From Ramicandelaber brevisporus (taxonomy: Eukaryota; Kickxellomycota; Ramicandelaberales; Ramicandelaberaceae), in assembly GCA_025201865.1 (NCBI GenBank), contig MU602682.1:74786-107332 (forward strand): a stretch of 32,547 nucleotides of DNA, in the 5' to 3' direction. The notes beneath the pieces were generated by a model, which did no database searches, had not been told where the DNA came from, and saw only the letters and a program-made list of their open reading frames with translations. The position numbers and the translations under genes are program-made. This document shows, piece after piece, positions 1-8,682 of this stretch; position 1 is the first letter of the stretch, and each line of letters opens with the position of its first letter.

Positions 1-3000
1 AGGAACTTGGCAGACGCAGCCTTGTCTTCAGCTGGAGCGTTGGTCGATGTGGCAGCACAGCTGAATCCACGAATGGCTCTGCGAGAGTACTTAAAGCGAG
101 CATCAACAGGCACGACTGGAGAGACAGCAAGGATCTGGTGCAGTGGAGCCAAGGCAGTGTCGAGACGCTCGTTGTCCATGTTGCTCAATGGAGTTGGTTC
201 ATCTTCGCCAACGGCAAAGAACCGATCAGCGCGCCATTGCTTCAACTGAGCCAGGAAGAGTTCGACAGCATGCAACGCAGAGTAACCAAGTACTGGCAGT
301 TGGCGCAGCTTGAGAGTGTGAGCATTGATGCAATACAGCCAGCCATCCAGCTTGCAGTTGGACATGTCAGGATATGCAGACAGAACAGCATCTGGCACAC
401 CATATTTGAGCAACTTGCGTGTCATGTAGTCATCGTGTCGAGTGAGACCAGTAACGATGCACACAACATCCATGACAGCCACTGCAAACGGAGTGCGATC
501 AAGCAAGCTCAAGCGCACTTCAAGAGACTCTTCCAACTTGTGGCAGAGACGAGATTTGCGACCACTGGAATCACGGAGATGAAGATATGTGAGTGGATTG
601 GTGAATGCAGACAGCTTGGTCAGGATGGTATGCAAGTCACCAGCAGCATGGCACAGCACTTGAGCGAGATATTGTGAACTGGAACAGCCACCAGAGCGAT
701 TGGCAGAATATACCGAGAAACGAGTAGTCAGCTGTATCATCGCAGCAGTGAAGCACGAGTTGAACTCGGCCTTGTCCACAACAGAGCGAGTCCGCTTGGC
801 ATCGTACGCCATCAAGAAGAGCTTGAACACAGCCTGGTCAGCAGCAGATATCACATCAACCAACTGGCGCAGCTCAGCAAACTTGCGAGCCATGAGAAGA
901 GCCAGAGCACACTGCCACGCCATCTCACCAACATTCGGAGATGAGCTTGACCGGACACATTCACTGATCTCCGGCAATCTCTGGACAACAAAGTCGGCAG
1001 CCTCAGCATACCGATTCTCAATCAAATAGTAAACAGCACGAACCATCTGGAACCGGCCGCGGCGCTTGGATGTAATTGGCACATGACGGCCATCTGGACC
1101 AGTGATAGCTGGCGCAGTTGCGAGTTGATCAGCCTCCTCACGAGTCACCTGCCATGGCACAAGTTCATCATGCATTTGCACTGTCCACTTGACGCCACTA
1201 AACTTGGCACGAATATGTTTCAATAGAGCACGCCAGTCTGGATACTGGCCAGCCTCAAAGAGAATGCGCGCATATTGACGGCAGTCAGCAAACTCCATGG
1301 AAGAAAGTAAGAATGGACGCATGAGCAGGACCAGATCCTTTACAGAGTTGGTGGCCAAGGCAGCATCAACAAGCGAGGTGGCATCGATGGTGATCACTCT
1401 CCGAGTTGGAAGGTGTGTGTTGGACTCGGCCAGGTGAACCAGATTGAGAAGACGAACAATGGAGCGCTTTACAGACTGGACCGCTGCTGCTGCTGGAGTG
1501 CCAAGATTGTTGCAGTGAGTCAATGTTCTTCCGATATATGTATTGAGTTGGTGGCGTATTTGATCGTTTCGACACAGGAGACCAACCAAGAAGATGGCAG
1601 ATGGAGTAAGCAGCTCGCACAATGCTGGACATTCTTGGACAAGTGGTGCAAGCTGAGAGAAGGCAGGCAGTGGTATTTTGTCGACCAAGTCATACACGAG
1701 CTGCTCGAAGGCAGCAGGAATGTCAGCGCTGTTGCTATCGTTGTTGTCATTGCTGATGGAAGTGACTGTTATGAGAATGAAACCAACCAATGTACTAACT
1801 CTGTAATCAAACTGGCTGTCATCAAGTGGCACAGTCTCAAAATGGGAAGGATTGGCACGCAGATGAGCAGCCTTGGTACGGATACCAACGAACTTTGGCG
1901 AGGTGGCAATGTAGTCAAACAGCTGCTTCACGAACTCGTCAACATAGAGAACAGCACCGGCTGAAATGGCTCTACCAGGACGCGGCTCGTGCAGATAGTG
2001 AGTAATCCTGGCCAATGCGTCAATGTCACCTGTAAAGTTGCAGGAGATGCCATCGGCACTAGACGACGCAAATGGAGGAGCTGGACCAAGGAAACCAATC
2101 GACTTGCCAATATCACTGCGAGCTGCATCACACACACCGTGGCGACCGTTGATGCTGTACAAAATGGCATGCAACTTGCTGCGCACTTGATTGTGCATGG
2201 TGCGAGTGTTGTAACCATGGAAACTTGCAGCGTACTTGACCAGCACAGAGGTGATGACAGAACACTGCTCGGTTTGCAGAATGCCACCAGCAATGGCTGC
2301 CTCGAAGAACAACAGCAACTCATAGACGACATGGTTATCAGTCTTGGAGTTGGCAGCTGTGAGTTCAGCATGCATCATTCCACCAATGAAACCAAAATGA
2401 TGTGCATGAGCAGAAGTAACGTGACGGATGACATATGTCTTGAGTTTGATGGCAACAACCTTGTCAGCAACAGTGTCATGTTCCATGGAAGTAAAGTGTT
2501 CATTTACCATCAGCTGCTCACTGAGTCTGATGGCAAACTCTTCATCACGCTTTGGCATGTTTGAAGCAACCAGCTTGATAGCCAACTCACAGACAGCTGG
2601 AGTCTTGCCAGATGCAACCAGTGGCACGATAGAATCAATGCGGGCACGACTGGCACGAAGGAACTCCAAGAGACGAGCACGCTCAGGTGTCAGTGATGGC
2701 TTGGCCAGTGCAGTCAGAACCAGCTCGGCAGCAGCAGTCTGAGTTTCATGCGACAGTAAATCTTCCATTATGGCATCAATGCATCTCTTCAGCATTCCAT
2801 CAGTCAGTGAACAGCCAAGCAAGATCGGTGAACTGAGAGCAGCAATTGCTTGAGTACCACATTTAATGCCGATATCTCGAGGAGAAACACTCATGCCCCA
2901 CGACATCTGTGAACAATAAACTGGATCACAAAGCATGCGCTCGACTCCAGCAAATACTGCTCTCTTGATGTCATTAGCACGATGTGGGAACATGTTGAGC

Positions 3001-5303
3001 AGTTCTTCACGTACTGGAAGCTGGTCAAACACTTCTTGTTCCCCAGTGAGAAGTGGCACAAATGTCGCACGAGACAGCAGTGACTCGAACTCGGTGCTGC
3101 GATCAGGAAGAAGACGACTCAAGACAGCAGCAATCTGGAGCAGAGTGTAGCTGCGTACTGGTTCAGGACCAAGACCATTATCCTGTGAAGCCATGTCAAG
3201 CAAGGTATTGGCAGACTCGAGAATCAGTCGGCGTAGTCTGGTCGAAGGCTCACGGAAGTGCTTGAAGATGGTTGTGACACCAACACCGCGGCCAATTGAA
3301 TCAGTAATGAACTGGAAGAGAACTGTAACATGGAGTGATGCCTCACTGAGATGCAGAGGAGTTTGCAGTCTATGTTCCAAGATGGTCGGATAGTTGCTGA
3401 TATAGTAGAGTGCCTCTTCCAAATAAATGTCAATTGCACCATGAGTTTCATGCACAGCAGCATCGGTCGCAGTTACCAGTAAGTTGCCAGTCTGGAGATG
3501 ATCGTCAGGCAGGAAAGGCACATAATGAAGCATGATGCTGCCAGTGACACTGGCAAGGAACTGGATTGCCGGATTGGCAGTCAATGAACCTTGCAGACGA
3601 TCCATGATGAAGTTGAGAGTTTGCATTAAGAATGCTCTATCCCAGACACATACTATCTCAATGAAACGTAATAATATACCATGTCTGTGGACAAAGCAGG
3701 CTGCTCGGTTGCAATTGAATGATATGGTCAGCGTATTTCCTATCGCATTTTCAACATTTGACCATTCCAATCGATCATATTCAGGCAGCAGATAAACATA
3801 TCGACTTAGGTAAAACTCATCAAGATCTGTAAACATCCCATCTGCTGCTGGAGTTCCTACAAGACCATCTTGACTAATCCGCGCTGCCAGATCGCGGAAA
3901 TGATGCTCCAATCGATTGAGATCAAGACCTGGATAAATCCCAACCTGGCGAATGTACTGCTGTGAAAACTCCCACTGTTGATCATAATCAAACTGCTGGA
4001 TCAGATTTTGATCTTCTACCCTAAACGCAGACACTGTCAAACCAATTGCATTGTCCGCATCAATACGACGTGGTGGCCGTTGATGAGTAGATGAGCCATG
4101 AGCGAGTATACGATTGATAGTACCAAGATGAAGCTGTGCTGTGATTGCAGCTGTAATGCGTGCTGCGAGTGGCAGATGATTGTCAATTGCAGGTACAGCA
4201 TCAGATGGAGGCGCAATCTGTTGTTGATCAGGGAGAGGATGAGCTGCGGCAAGTTGCAGTGGAGAGACTGGACGGAAGTCAGCCATTGGACCAAGGTCTC
4301 TAATGCGTGGTTCGAGTAATAATTGTGTCTGTTGTGGTGACGATGGAGGAGGCGGCTGTTGAGGTGAAGACCACACAATGACACTGGACTGTTGCGATGG
4401 CACTGGTTCAACTGGTGCGAGAACACGAGATTGTTCATCTGGTTCATCTGGCTCTTCATCTGACTCTTCTGGCAGCTCGACAATACCCGAGAGTTCCTGA
4501 TAAGGAGGCGGAGGTGTCTCAAAAGAACGGTATGATGGTGGACCAGTGCGTGTACGGCTGGTGGTGCTAGATGATTGAGATGGTGACACATTCATAACAA
4601 ACAATGATGACGATATTGATATTGATGATATCGATGATATTGATGATGACATGGAAGGTGGCGAGATAACGGCAATGACGGATGTAGCTGGAGAAGAGTG
4701 CTGAATCGACTGCTGCTCTGTAAGTGATGGAGTTGGTGATGGCATGGAGTTAGTGGAAGAAGGAGCAAGACCTCTCAAGCTAGACGATCTCGATGATGTT
4801 GACTGGACTGCCTGATGATTCTCAGGTGAAGGAGGAGGCACAGGCGGCAGTACAGGTGATGAGGATGTGGCAAATTGATGAGATGAGTGAAGTGACTGAG
4901 ATGACTGAGATGACTGAGAATATGTAGCTCCAACGGAGTTCGCATTGGCAATTGCTGCGGGAGATGGACGTGGAGGCAACGGCGGTGGATGAGGACCAAG
5001 TGGCAGCTCAGATTGAGGTGGTGGCATGAAGTGATATTGTGACTGCATTGGTGGCTGCATTGGTGGATAAAAAGGAATAGTCGGATTGTAAACAGGCATA
5101 AGAGGAGGAATAGGAGTAATGATGAATTGCTGCTGCTGTTGTGGAAAGGGTGGTTGATACTGTGAATGAAAGGTATGTTGACGGTGTAGCTGTGGAGATA
5201 TAAATTGGGATTGATAGTGAATCTGTGGTTGGTTAAAATGTGGAATACGACGATTGCGCTGCACCGGAGCGTACAGCGGGTGAGAATTGTGAGGGCCGTT
5301 CAT
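1..5303 (-). CDS. Giant protein with PPxY-containing disordered head and helical body (3' end outside window)
   Basis: The frame is open without a stop from an ATG at 5303 to the left edge of the window, giving 1,767 codons plus two bases; the C-terminus is missing. Residues 1 to about 370 are disordered and rich in Pro, Ser and Gln, with a Q run, SSQ repeats and two PPxY motifs (PPSY ending at 258, PPPY ending at 268) just before an acidic stretch. From about residue 400 the sequence changes to Leu/Ala-rich amphipathic helices with no obvious catalytic motif, like a HEAT/ARM-type scaffold. PPxY motifs are known ligands for WW domains, including Rsp5/Nedd4 ubiquitin ligases, so a regulated scaffold is an inference. 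I do not recognise the family. The leader upstream of the ATG is pyrimidine-rich. No intron is needed anywhere in the 5.3 kb. It is sure to be coding; its function is unknown. Confidence 0.9.
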   Translation of the reverse strand, partial: MNGPHNSHPLYAPVQRNRRIPHFNQPQIHYQSQFISPQLHRQHTFHSQYQPPFPQQQQQFIITPIPPLMPVYNPTIPFYPPMQPPMQSQYHFMPPPQSELPLGPHPPPLPPRPSPAAIANANSVGATYSQSSQSSQSLHSSHQFATSSSPVLPPVPPPSPENHQAVQSTSSRSSSLRGLAPSSTNSMPSPTPSLTEQQSIQHSSPATSVIAVISPPSMSSSISSISSISISSSLFVMNVSPSQSSSTTSRTRTGPPSYRSFETPPPPYQELSGIVELPEESDEEPDEPDEQSRVLAPVEPVPSQQSSVIVWSSPQQPPPPSSPQQTQLLLEPRIRDLGPMADFRPVSPLQLAAAHPLPDQQQIAPPSDAVPAIDNHLPLAARITAAITAQLHLGTINRILAHGSSTHQRPPRRIDADNAIGLTVSAFRVEDQNLIQQFDYDQQWEFSQQYIRQVGIYPGLDLNRLEHHFRDLAARISQDGLVGTPAADGMFTDLDEFYLSRYVYLLPEYDRLEWSNVENAIGNTLTISFNCNRAACFVHRHGILLRFIEIVCVWDRAFLMQTLNFIMDRLQGSLTANPAIQFLASVTGSIMLHYVPFLPDDHLQTGNLLVTATDAAVHETHGAIDIYLEEALYYISNYPTILEHRLQTPLHLSEASLHVTVLFQFITDSIGRGVGVTTIFKHFREPSTRLRRLILESANTLLDMASQDNGLGPEPVRSYTLLQIAAVLSRLLPDRSTEFESLLSRATFVPLLTGEQEVFDQLPVREELLNMFPHRANDIKRAVFAGVERMLCDPVYCSQMSWGMSVSPRDIGIKCGTQAIAALSSPILLGCSLTDGMLKRCIDAIMEDLLSHETQTAAAELVLTALAKPSLTPERARLLEFLRASRARIDSIVPLVASGKTPAVCELAIKLVASNMPKRDEEFAIRLSEQLMVNEHFTSMEHDTVADKVVAIKLKTYVIRHVTSAHAHHFGFIGGMMHAELTAANSKTDNHVVYELLLFFEAAIAGGILQTEQCSVITSVLVKYAASFHGYNTRTMHNQVRSKLHAILYSINGRHGVCDAARSDIGKSIGFLGPAPPFASSSADGISCNFTGDIDALARITHYLHEPRPGRAISAGAVLYVDEFVKQLFDYIATSPKFVGIRTKAAHLRANPSHFETVPLDDSQFDYRVSTLVGFILITVTSISNDNNDSNSADIPAAFEQLVYDLVDKIPLPAFSQLAPLVQECPALCELLTPSAIFLVGLLCRNDQIRHQLNTYIGRTLTHCNNLGTPAAAAVQSVKRSIVRLLNLVHLAESNTHLPTRRVITIDATSLVDAALATNSVKDLVLLMRPFLLSSMEFADCRQYARILFEAGQYPDWRALLKHIRAKFSGVKWTVQMHDELVPWQVTREEADQLATAPAITGPDGRHVPITSKRRGRFQMVRAVYYLIENRYAEAADFVVQRLPEISECVRSSSSPNVGEMAWQCALALLMARKFAELRQLVDVISAADQAVFKLFLMAYDAKRTRSVVDKAEFNSCFTAAMIQLTTRFSVYSANRSGGCSSSQYLAQVLCHAAGDLHTILTKLSAFTNPLTYLHLRDSSGRKSRLCHKLEESLEVRLSLLDRTPFAVAVMDVVCIVTGLTRHDDYMTRKLLKYGVPDAVLSAYPDMSNCKLDGWLYCINAHTLKLRQLPVLGYSALHAVELFLAQLKQWRADRFFAVGEDEPTPLSNMDNERLDTALAPLHQILAVSPVVPVDARFKYSRRAIRGFSCAATSTNAPAEDKAASAKF

Positions 5304-6889
5304 GTGTACAAAGTGAGAGAAACAGTGCAATAAACAACAATGAAAAGAGAAATGAAAAGAATAACAATGTATAGAATGTGAGTGCTGCTGCTAGAAGAGG
5401 AAGAGGAAACAGAGGAAGATGAATACTGTGGATTGAAAGGTAACTGAAGGAGTTGACAACTACGGTGACAATGACGGTGGCAGTAGAACAACAACTTCGG
5501 TGAGGCTCAAAAGAAAGCTGCGGTTGTCAAACGACAAGAATAGCGTGTACGAAGACGAGGACAGACACGAGGGGCAAACAATAAGTACAAAAAGTTGGCA
5601 GAGGGCAGAACTGAAAACAGGAGGAGCGAAACCTCGGTTGTGTCTACAATAGAGGGGATTCGGGAAAGATATTGCTGAACTTCATTCTTCGTCTCATTGT
5701 CAGTGAAGCGGCTGATGCTGCAGGACAACATTCCTCCTCATTGTATAAATCCTGCTCTCTCGCAACCTTTAGCTTGCGCGTGGTAGCACAAAGTTGTTTA
5801 TTCCCTCTCTCCTCCTTGAGAGAATCGATATTGTAGATAGGAGTTCACTATCACAAGCTGAAGGTATAGGAACTTGCCGGGACTACGAATCCGGTAGAGA
5901 GACAGCCGCAGCCAAGCCACTTTTGACCGACCAGTGTGGTTCTTTTTTACTGAGAATCGAGAAAAGCTGTTACAAAAAGCTGCCATTGTTGCAGGTAGGT
6001 ATGTGTATGTTTGTCATTTCGAGCGAACACAACATACCCTTTTCCACGAACACTGTCAAAAATGAAGTGCAACAGCTCAAAAACAACAGTAGTCACAACT
6101 AACTCTCATTTTTACACACAAAGAGTGACTTGGTAGTACAACCTTATGAGTAATGACCACCTATTTTAACTCCGACTTGTTTAATACACTTTCATTGACA
6201 TTAAGTGAGTGAGACCTTGTCGCCGTAGTCCGCCGCGAGGAAAGCTGCGAAAACAGCAGAAGTACACTGCGTGTCAATGCATGAAACCGCGTCAAGTGTT
6301 GAGTTGTTTGTTCCAGAGTAGTCAGAGTGGTCAGAGTTGGCTGATCCATGCAAAAGACCATTTCTTGACGCCACCGCCTTCAAAGTGCTTGTTTGATATC
6401 AGACGACACTTCATCTTCTTCAGTATGTGCGTAAGTCCACCGCCACTGTGCAGGCAAGAAGCGTGGAGAGTCAACGCTGCCATTCCACAGCCATTCAGTT
6501 CATTACAAGATATGATTTGCCCTACTTTGCAAATCTGACCAGCTGCAACAAGCGCTTGTAGTGTGGGCTGCTCTCACTAGTATAATGTACAAGCCCCCAA
6601 CGACGTCCCCCGAGTTCTTTCCAAGGCGCAAGCAAGGGTCATTCCACAGTGTTTATGAGACCGCGTTCCACTCTTTTAAGATGCGAGTAGCATCTTTCCA
6701 GCCTGTGTACCACTTGTTACCAATCAACTCAGATAACAGAGATAATTTTCTATCTTTTCTCCTTTCAAGTTCACAAATGGAAATATATCTATATAGCCGT
6801 TCATATGTCTCCTGATGGTCGTCGTTGAGCAGAGAGAGTTGGTTGATCGCATACTCCACTTTCCTTTTGCAGATCTCTTTCTATCACGC

Positions 6890-6922
6890 TTGTTACCGTG
6901 TTGTTACCGCGTTGTTACCTGC
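6890..6922 (+). repeat. Three tandem 11-bp repeats (TTGTTACC core)
   Basis: Three contiguous 11-mers, TTGTTACCGTG, TTGTTACCGCG and TTGTTACCTGC, repeat with an exact period of 11 bp. The eight-base core TTGTTACC (GGTAACAA on the other strand) is invariant in all three copies, and the last three bases vary. They lie about 240 bp upstream of the small gene at 7160. A period close to one helical turn would place a bound protein on the same DNA face three times, so a regulatory array is plausible but unproven. Confidence 0.75.
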
Positions 6923-7127
6923 GCGTTTCTGTAGCTACTCTTCGTTCCTGCCACAGACGCGTTCCTTTGGCTACCCTGTGTTGGTCTCCACTCCACTCTC
7001 GACAACAGGATCTGTAACACAGTCGACCCGCACGTGCACGAAATAGCTCTCTCTGCTTCATCCAAGTTCCTCCACAGAGTTGTTTGACAGTCAATCAATT
7101 GTATTCTGGTTTAGCGCCACTTCTTCC

Positions 7128-7145
7128 ATGAACTCACTGTTATAG
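7128..7145 (+). other. Five-codon upstream ORF before the small gene
   Basis: ATG at 7128 is followed by four sense codons and TAG at 7143, ending 14 bases before the ATG at 7160. If the transcript starts upstream, ribosomes would meet this minimal reading frame first, and its ATG has C at -3, a weak context. Whether it is in the mRNA is not known. Confidence 0.35.
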
Positions 7146-7159
7146 ACACATAATCCTGC

Positions 7160-7402
7160 ATGCCTTCTTTTTTCTCATCCTATTATGTCACATCCGCGCC
7201 ACCAGAGCCGAACTGGTCAAATGTTTGGGGTGGTTCGTCAAATTACACGTCCACTCGTAGCTATTCATCAAACACCAATGGTCCAGCCTACGGTACAACT
7301 TATGGTACAGCTTATGGTACCGGTGTTGGCTATGGTAAAACGCGTTATCCCGAAGGCAATGGATATTATTCAGGCACTCCAATGTACATGCACAACAACT
7401 AA
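7160..7402 (+). CDS. Small Gly/Tyr/Ser/Thr-rich hypothetical protein
   Basis: An 80-residue frame starts at an ATG and ends with TAA. Residues 1-25 hold a hydrophobic/aromatic patch and a WSNVWGG segment; residues 30-75 are low complexity, dominated by Tyr, Gly, Ser, Thr and Asn, with a tandem TYGT/AYGT/GYG pattern from a repeated ~12-base DNA unit. There is no signal peptide, membrane helix or known domain. Composition and codon choice match the neighbouring real genes better than the shadow frames do, which is the main reason to call it. The start context is weak (T at -3). It is convergent with LSm7. It may be a small intrinsically disordered protein, or the first exon of a longer spliced gene (see the Cys-rich open stretch at 7491-7751). 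Confidence 0.5.
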   Translation: MPSFFSSYYVTSAPPEPNWSNVWGGSSNYTSTRSYSSNTNGPAYGTTYGTAYGTGVGYGKTRYPEGNGYYSGTPMYMHNN

Positions 7403-7856
7403 AGTGTTGTTATTTACATCAATGTTATTTTAATGCTACGACAAACAATTCTGCATGCTAAGAGAGAGAAACACGGCTTGCAAGCGATGACGGCAAGATA
7501 CGAGATGTACAGAGCGGAATAAGTTTGCCAAACCTATTGTTAGACACAGTAGCGATTACGGTGGGAGTGGCAATTCTGGTTGTAAAGGCTTTACGACTAA
7601 GATTTTTTGCAACCCAGTGGGAACAATGAATCTAACCCTTAGGTGCAAGCGCGGAACCGAATGCTCTTCGAGTACCAGCTCATCAAGATGGCGACGAAGT
7701 CTGTTAATATCAACAGTTGGAAGCAATAGTACATGCAATAACAGCACGTAGTGTCTTCACAGGTGATAAGTTCATATCCGACAAGCCGCTGCATTTTATA
7801 ACTCACTTACGACAATAACTTTAGTTTAAATCAGCTTTTAAATCATGTTTAAAGTT
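7403..7856. other. Convergent 3' intergenic region
   Basis: This 454-base gap lies between two convergent genes and should hold both 3' UTRs. The last 60 bases are AT-rich with several TTTAAA-like blocks. The only other structure is an 86-codon stop-free stretch at 7491-7751 on the plus strand that lacks an initiating ATG at its beginning. Confidence 0.5.
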
Positions 7857-8498
7857 CTAACCAATTAGTGGCTGTTGCTGCATAATATCCACAAACGGAT
7901 TTGTAATAGACACATGCTCATCTTCTGGAGCAATCATCGCCACTGTAATACCGCGGCACACTGTGATGCCAAACTTACGTCCCGTCTCTTCCTTAGTAGC
8001 AGCGGCAGCATCACTGGATGAGTCATCTTTACCTCCTGCACCGCCAGTTGCCGAAAATACAACGACATCGTCGTCGTCCGTTTCAGCGGCATCGCCCAGT
8101 ACCAAGTTAAACAGCTGATCGTAGCCTTTGAGAGTGCCCTTAACTTGACGGCCACCCACAAAATGTACTCTTATCCGCTTTTCCATAAACTTCTCCAAAT
8201 CAATTGCTGGACCGCGCTGAGGTCTGCTCGATGAAGTTCGCTGCGGCTGTTGGTCTGAGCCAGAGGTTTGATCACTTTGTTGCTGCTGTTGCTGCTGCTG
8301 TTGATGCTGGCGGTTGTATTGCTGGCGTCCATCACGCTGTTGATACTGCTGGCGTTGTTGGTTTTGGTTCTGCTGCTGGTTGTATGGGCGACGCTGTTGT
8401 TGTTGTTGTTGCTGCTGTTGGTCAGATCGGCCACCGCCGCGTCCTCCCCCGTAACGACCACCACCGCCGCCAGCTCCACCAGTTTGTCCTCTGTCCAT
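7857..8498 (-). CDS. LSM7: LSm7, U6 snRNA-associated Sm-like protein, with RG/Q-rich N-terminal extension
   Basis: LSm7 is a ring subunit of the LSm2-8 complex (nuclear, binds the 3' end of U6 snRNA) and the LSm1-7 complex (cytoplasmic, mRNA decapping and P-bodies). The 213-residue product carries the Sm fold at about residues 98-203: an IDLEKF start, Sm1 with GGRQVKGTLKGYDQLFNLVL (112-134) and Sm2 with CRGITV (181-186) and the terminal ITNPFV that is typical of LSm7. Two parts are unusual. Residues 1-97 form an added tail with Gly/Arg repeats (about 7-24) and three poly-Q/QN blocks. The loop between Sm1 and Sm2 is about 18 residues longer than in human LSm7 and is rich in Asp, Gly, Ser and Ala. 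The usual family length is 100-115 residues. It shares a 184-bp divergent promoter with EMC4. Confidence 0.93.
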   Translation of the reverse strand: MDRGQTGGAGGGGGRYGGGRGGGRSDQQQQQQQQQRRPYNQQQNQNQQRQQYQQRDGRQQYNRQHQQQQQQQQQSDQTSGSDQQPQRTSSSRPQRGPAIDLEKFMEKRIRVHFVGGRQVKGTLKGYDQLFNLVLGDAAETDDDDVVVFSATGGAGGKDDSSSDAAAATKEETGRKFGITVCRGITVAMIAPEDEHVSITNPFVDIMQQQPLIG

Positions 8499-8682
8499 CT
8501 TTCGCAGCTGGTTTGTTGATTTTCTTTTGCGAGTTGTGTATGTGTTGTTCTGCTCTGCCTAACTGTGGAAGGAGCTCGTTTTTGGCCGCGATCAGCAAGA
8601 GAGACACTGACACGTTTTTTTTTACATTCACCTCCAAACGAACGGCAGCATCACCAGCAGCAGCAACACCGGTAGCAACGTC
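8499..8682. promoter_or_regulatory. Divergent promoter region between LSM7 and EMC4
   Basis: Only 184 bases separate the two divergent ATGs, so both promoters and both 5' leaders must fit here. It includes a T8 run at 8614-8621 and no clear TATA box. One ATG (8541) precedes the EMC4 start. Coordinated expression is an inference from the spacing. Confidence 0.5.

Larger units (their letters stand above)
5304..7159. other. 1.86 kb intergenic region without a convincing gene
   Basis: This stretch separates the divergent giant gene on the left from the small gene on the right. The first ~200 bases form the pyrimidine-rich leader of the left gene. A TATAAAT box lies at 5744-5750 on the plus strand. 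Frames longer than 60 codons either lack an ATG or look like random sequence. Two minus-strand stretches, roughly 6334-6575 and 6653-6876, read like protein but begin without ATG and could be degraded exons. Donor-like GTATGT (5999-6004) and GTAAGT (6430-6435) and an acceptor-like TTCCTTTTGCAG (ending 6872) exist on the plus strand, so an unannotated spliced transcript cannot be excluded. No tRNA or spliceosomal RNA was recognised. Confidence 0.6.

Noticed and set aside
1413-2564. Plus-strand frames of 180-190 codons over the left gene
   Set aside because: The minus strand is open across the whole 5.3 kb with coherent protein sequence; these are shadows.
5507-5731. 74-codon minus-strand frame with ATG upstream of the left giant gene
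   Set aside because: No domain, ends in random-looking sequence; may at most be an upstream ORF of that gene.
5794-6102. 102-codon plus-strand frame after the TATAAAT box
   Set aside because: Begins with TTG, no ATG until late, and no protein-like features.
6890-6922. Forkhead-type site in the 11-bp repeats
   Set aside because: GGTAACAA lacks the AAA/AAC arrangement of the forkhead consensus, so no factor is named.
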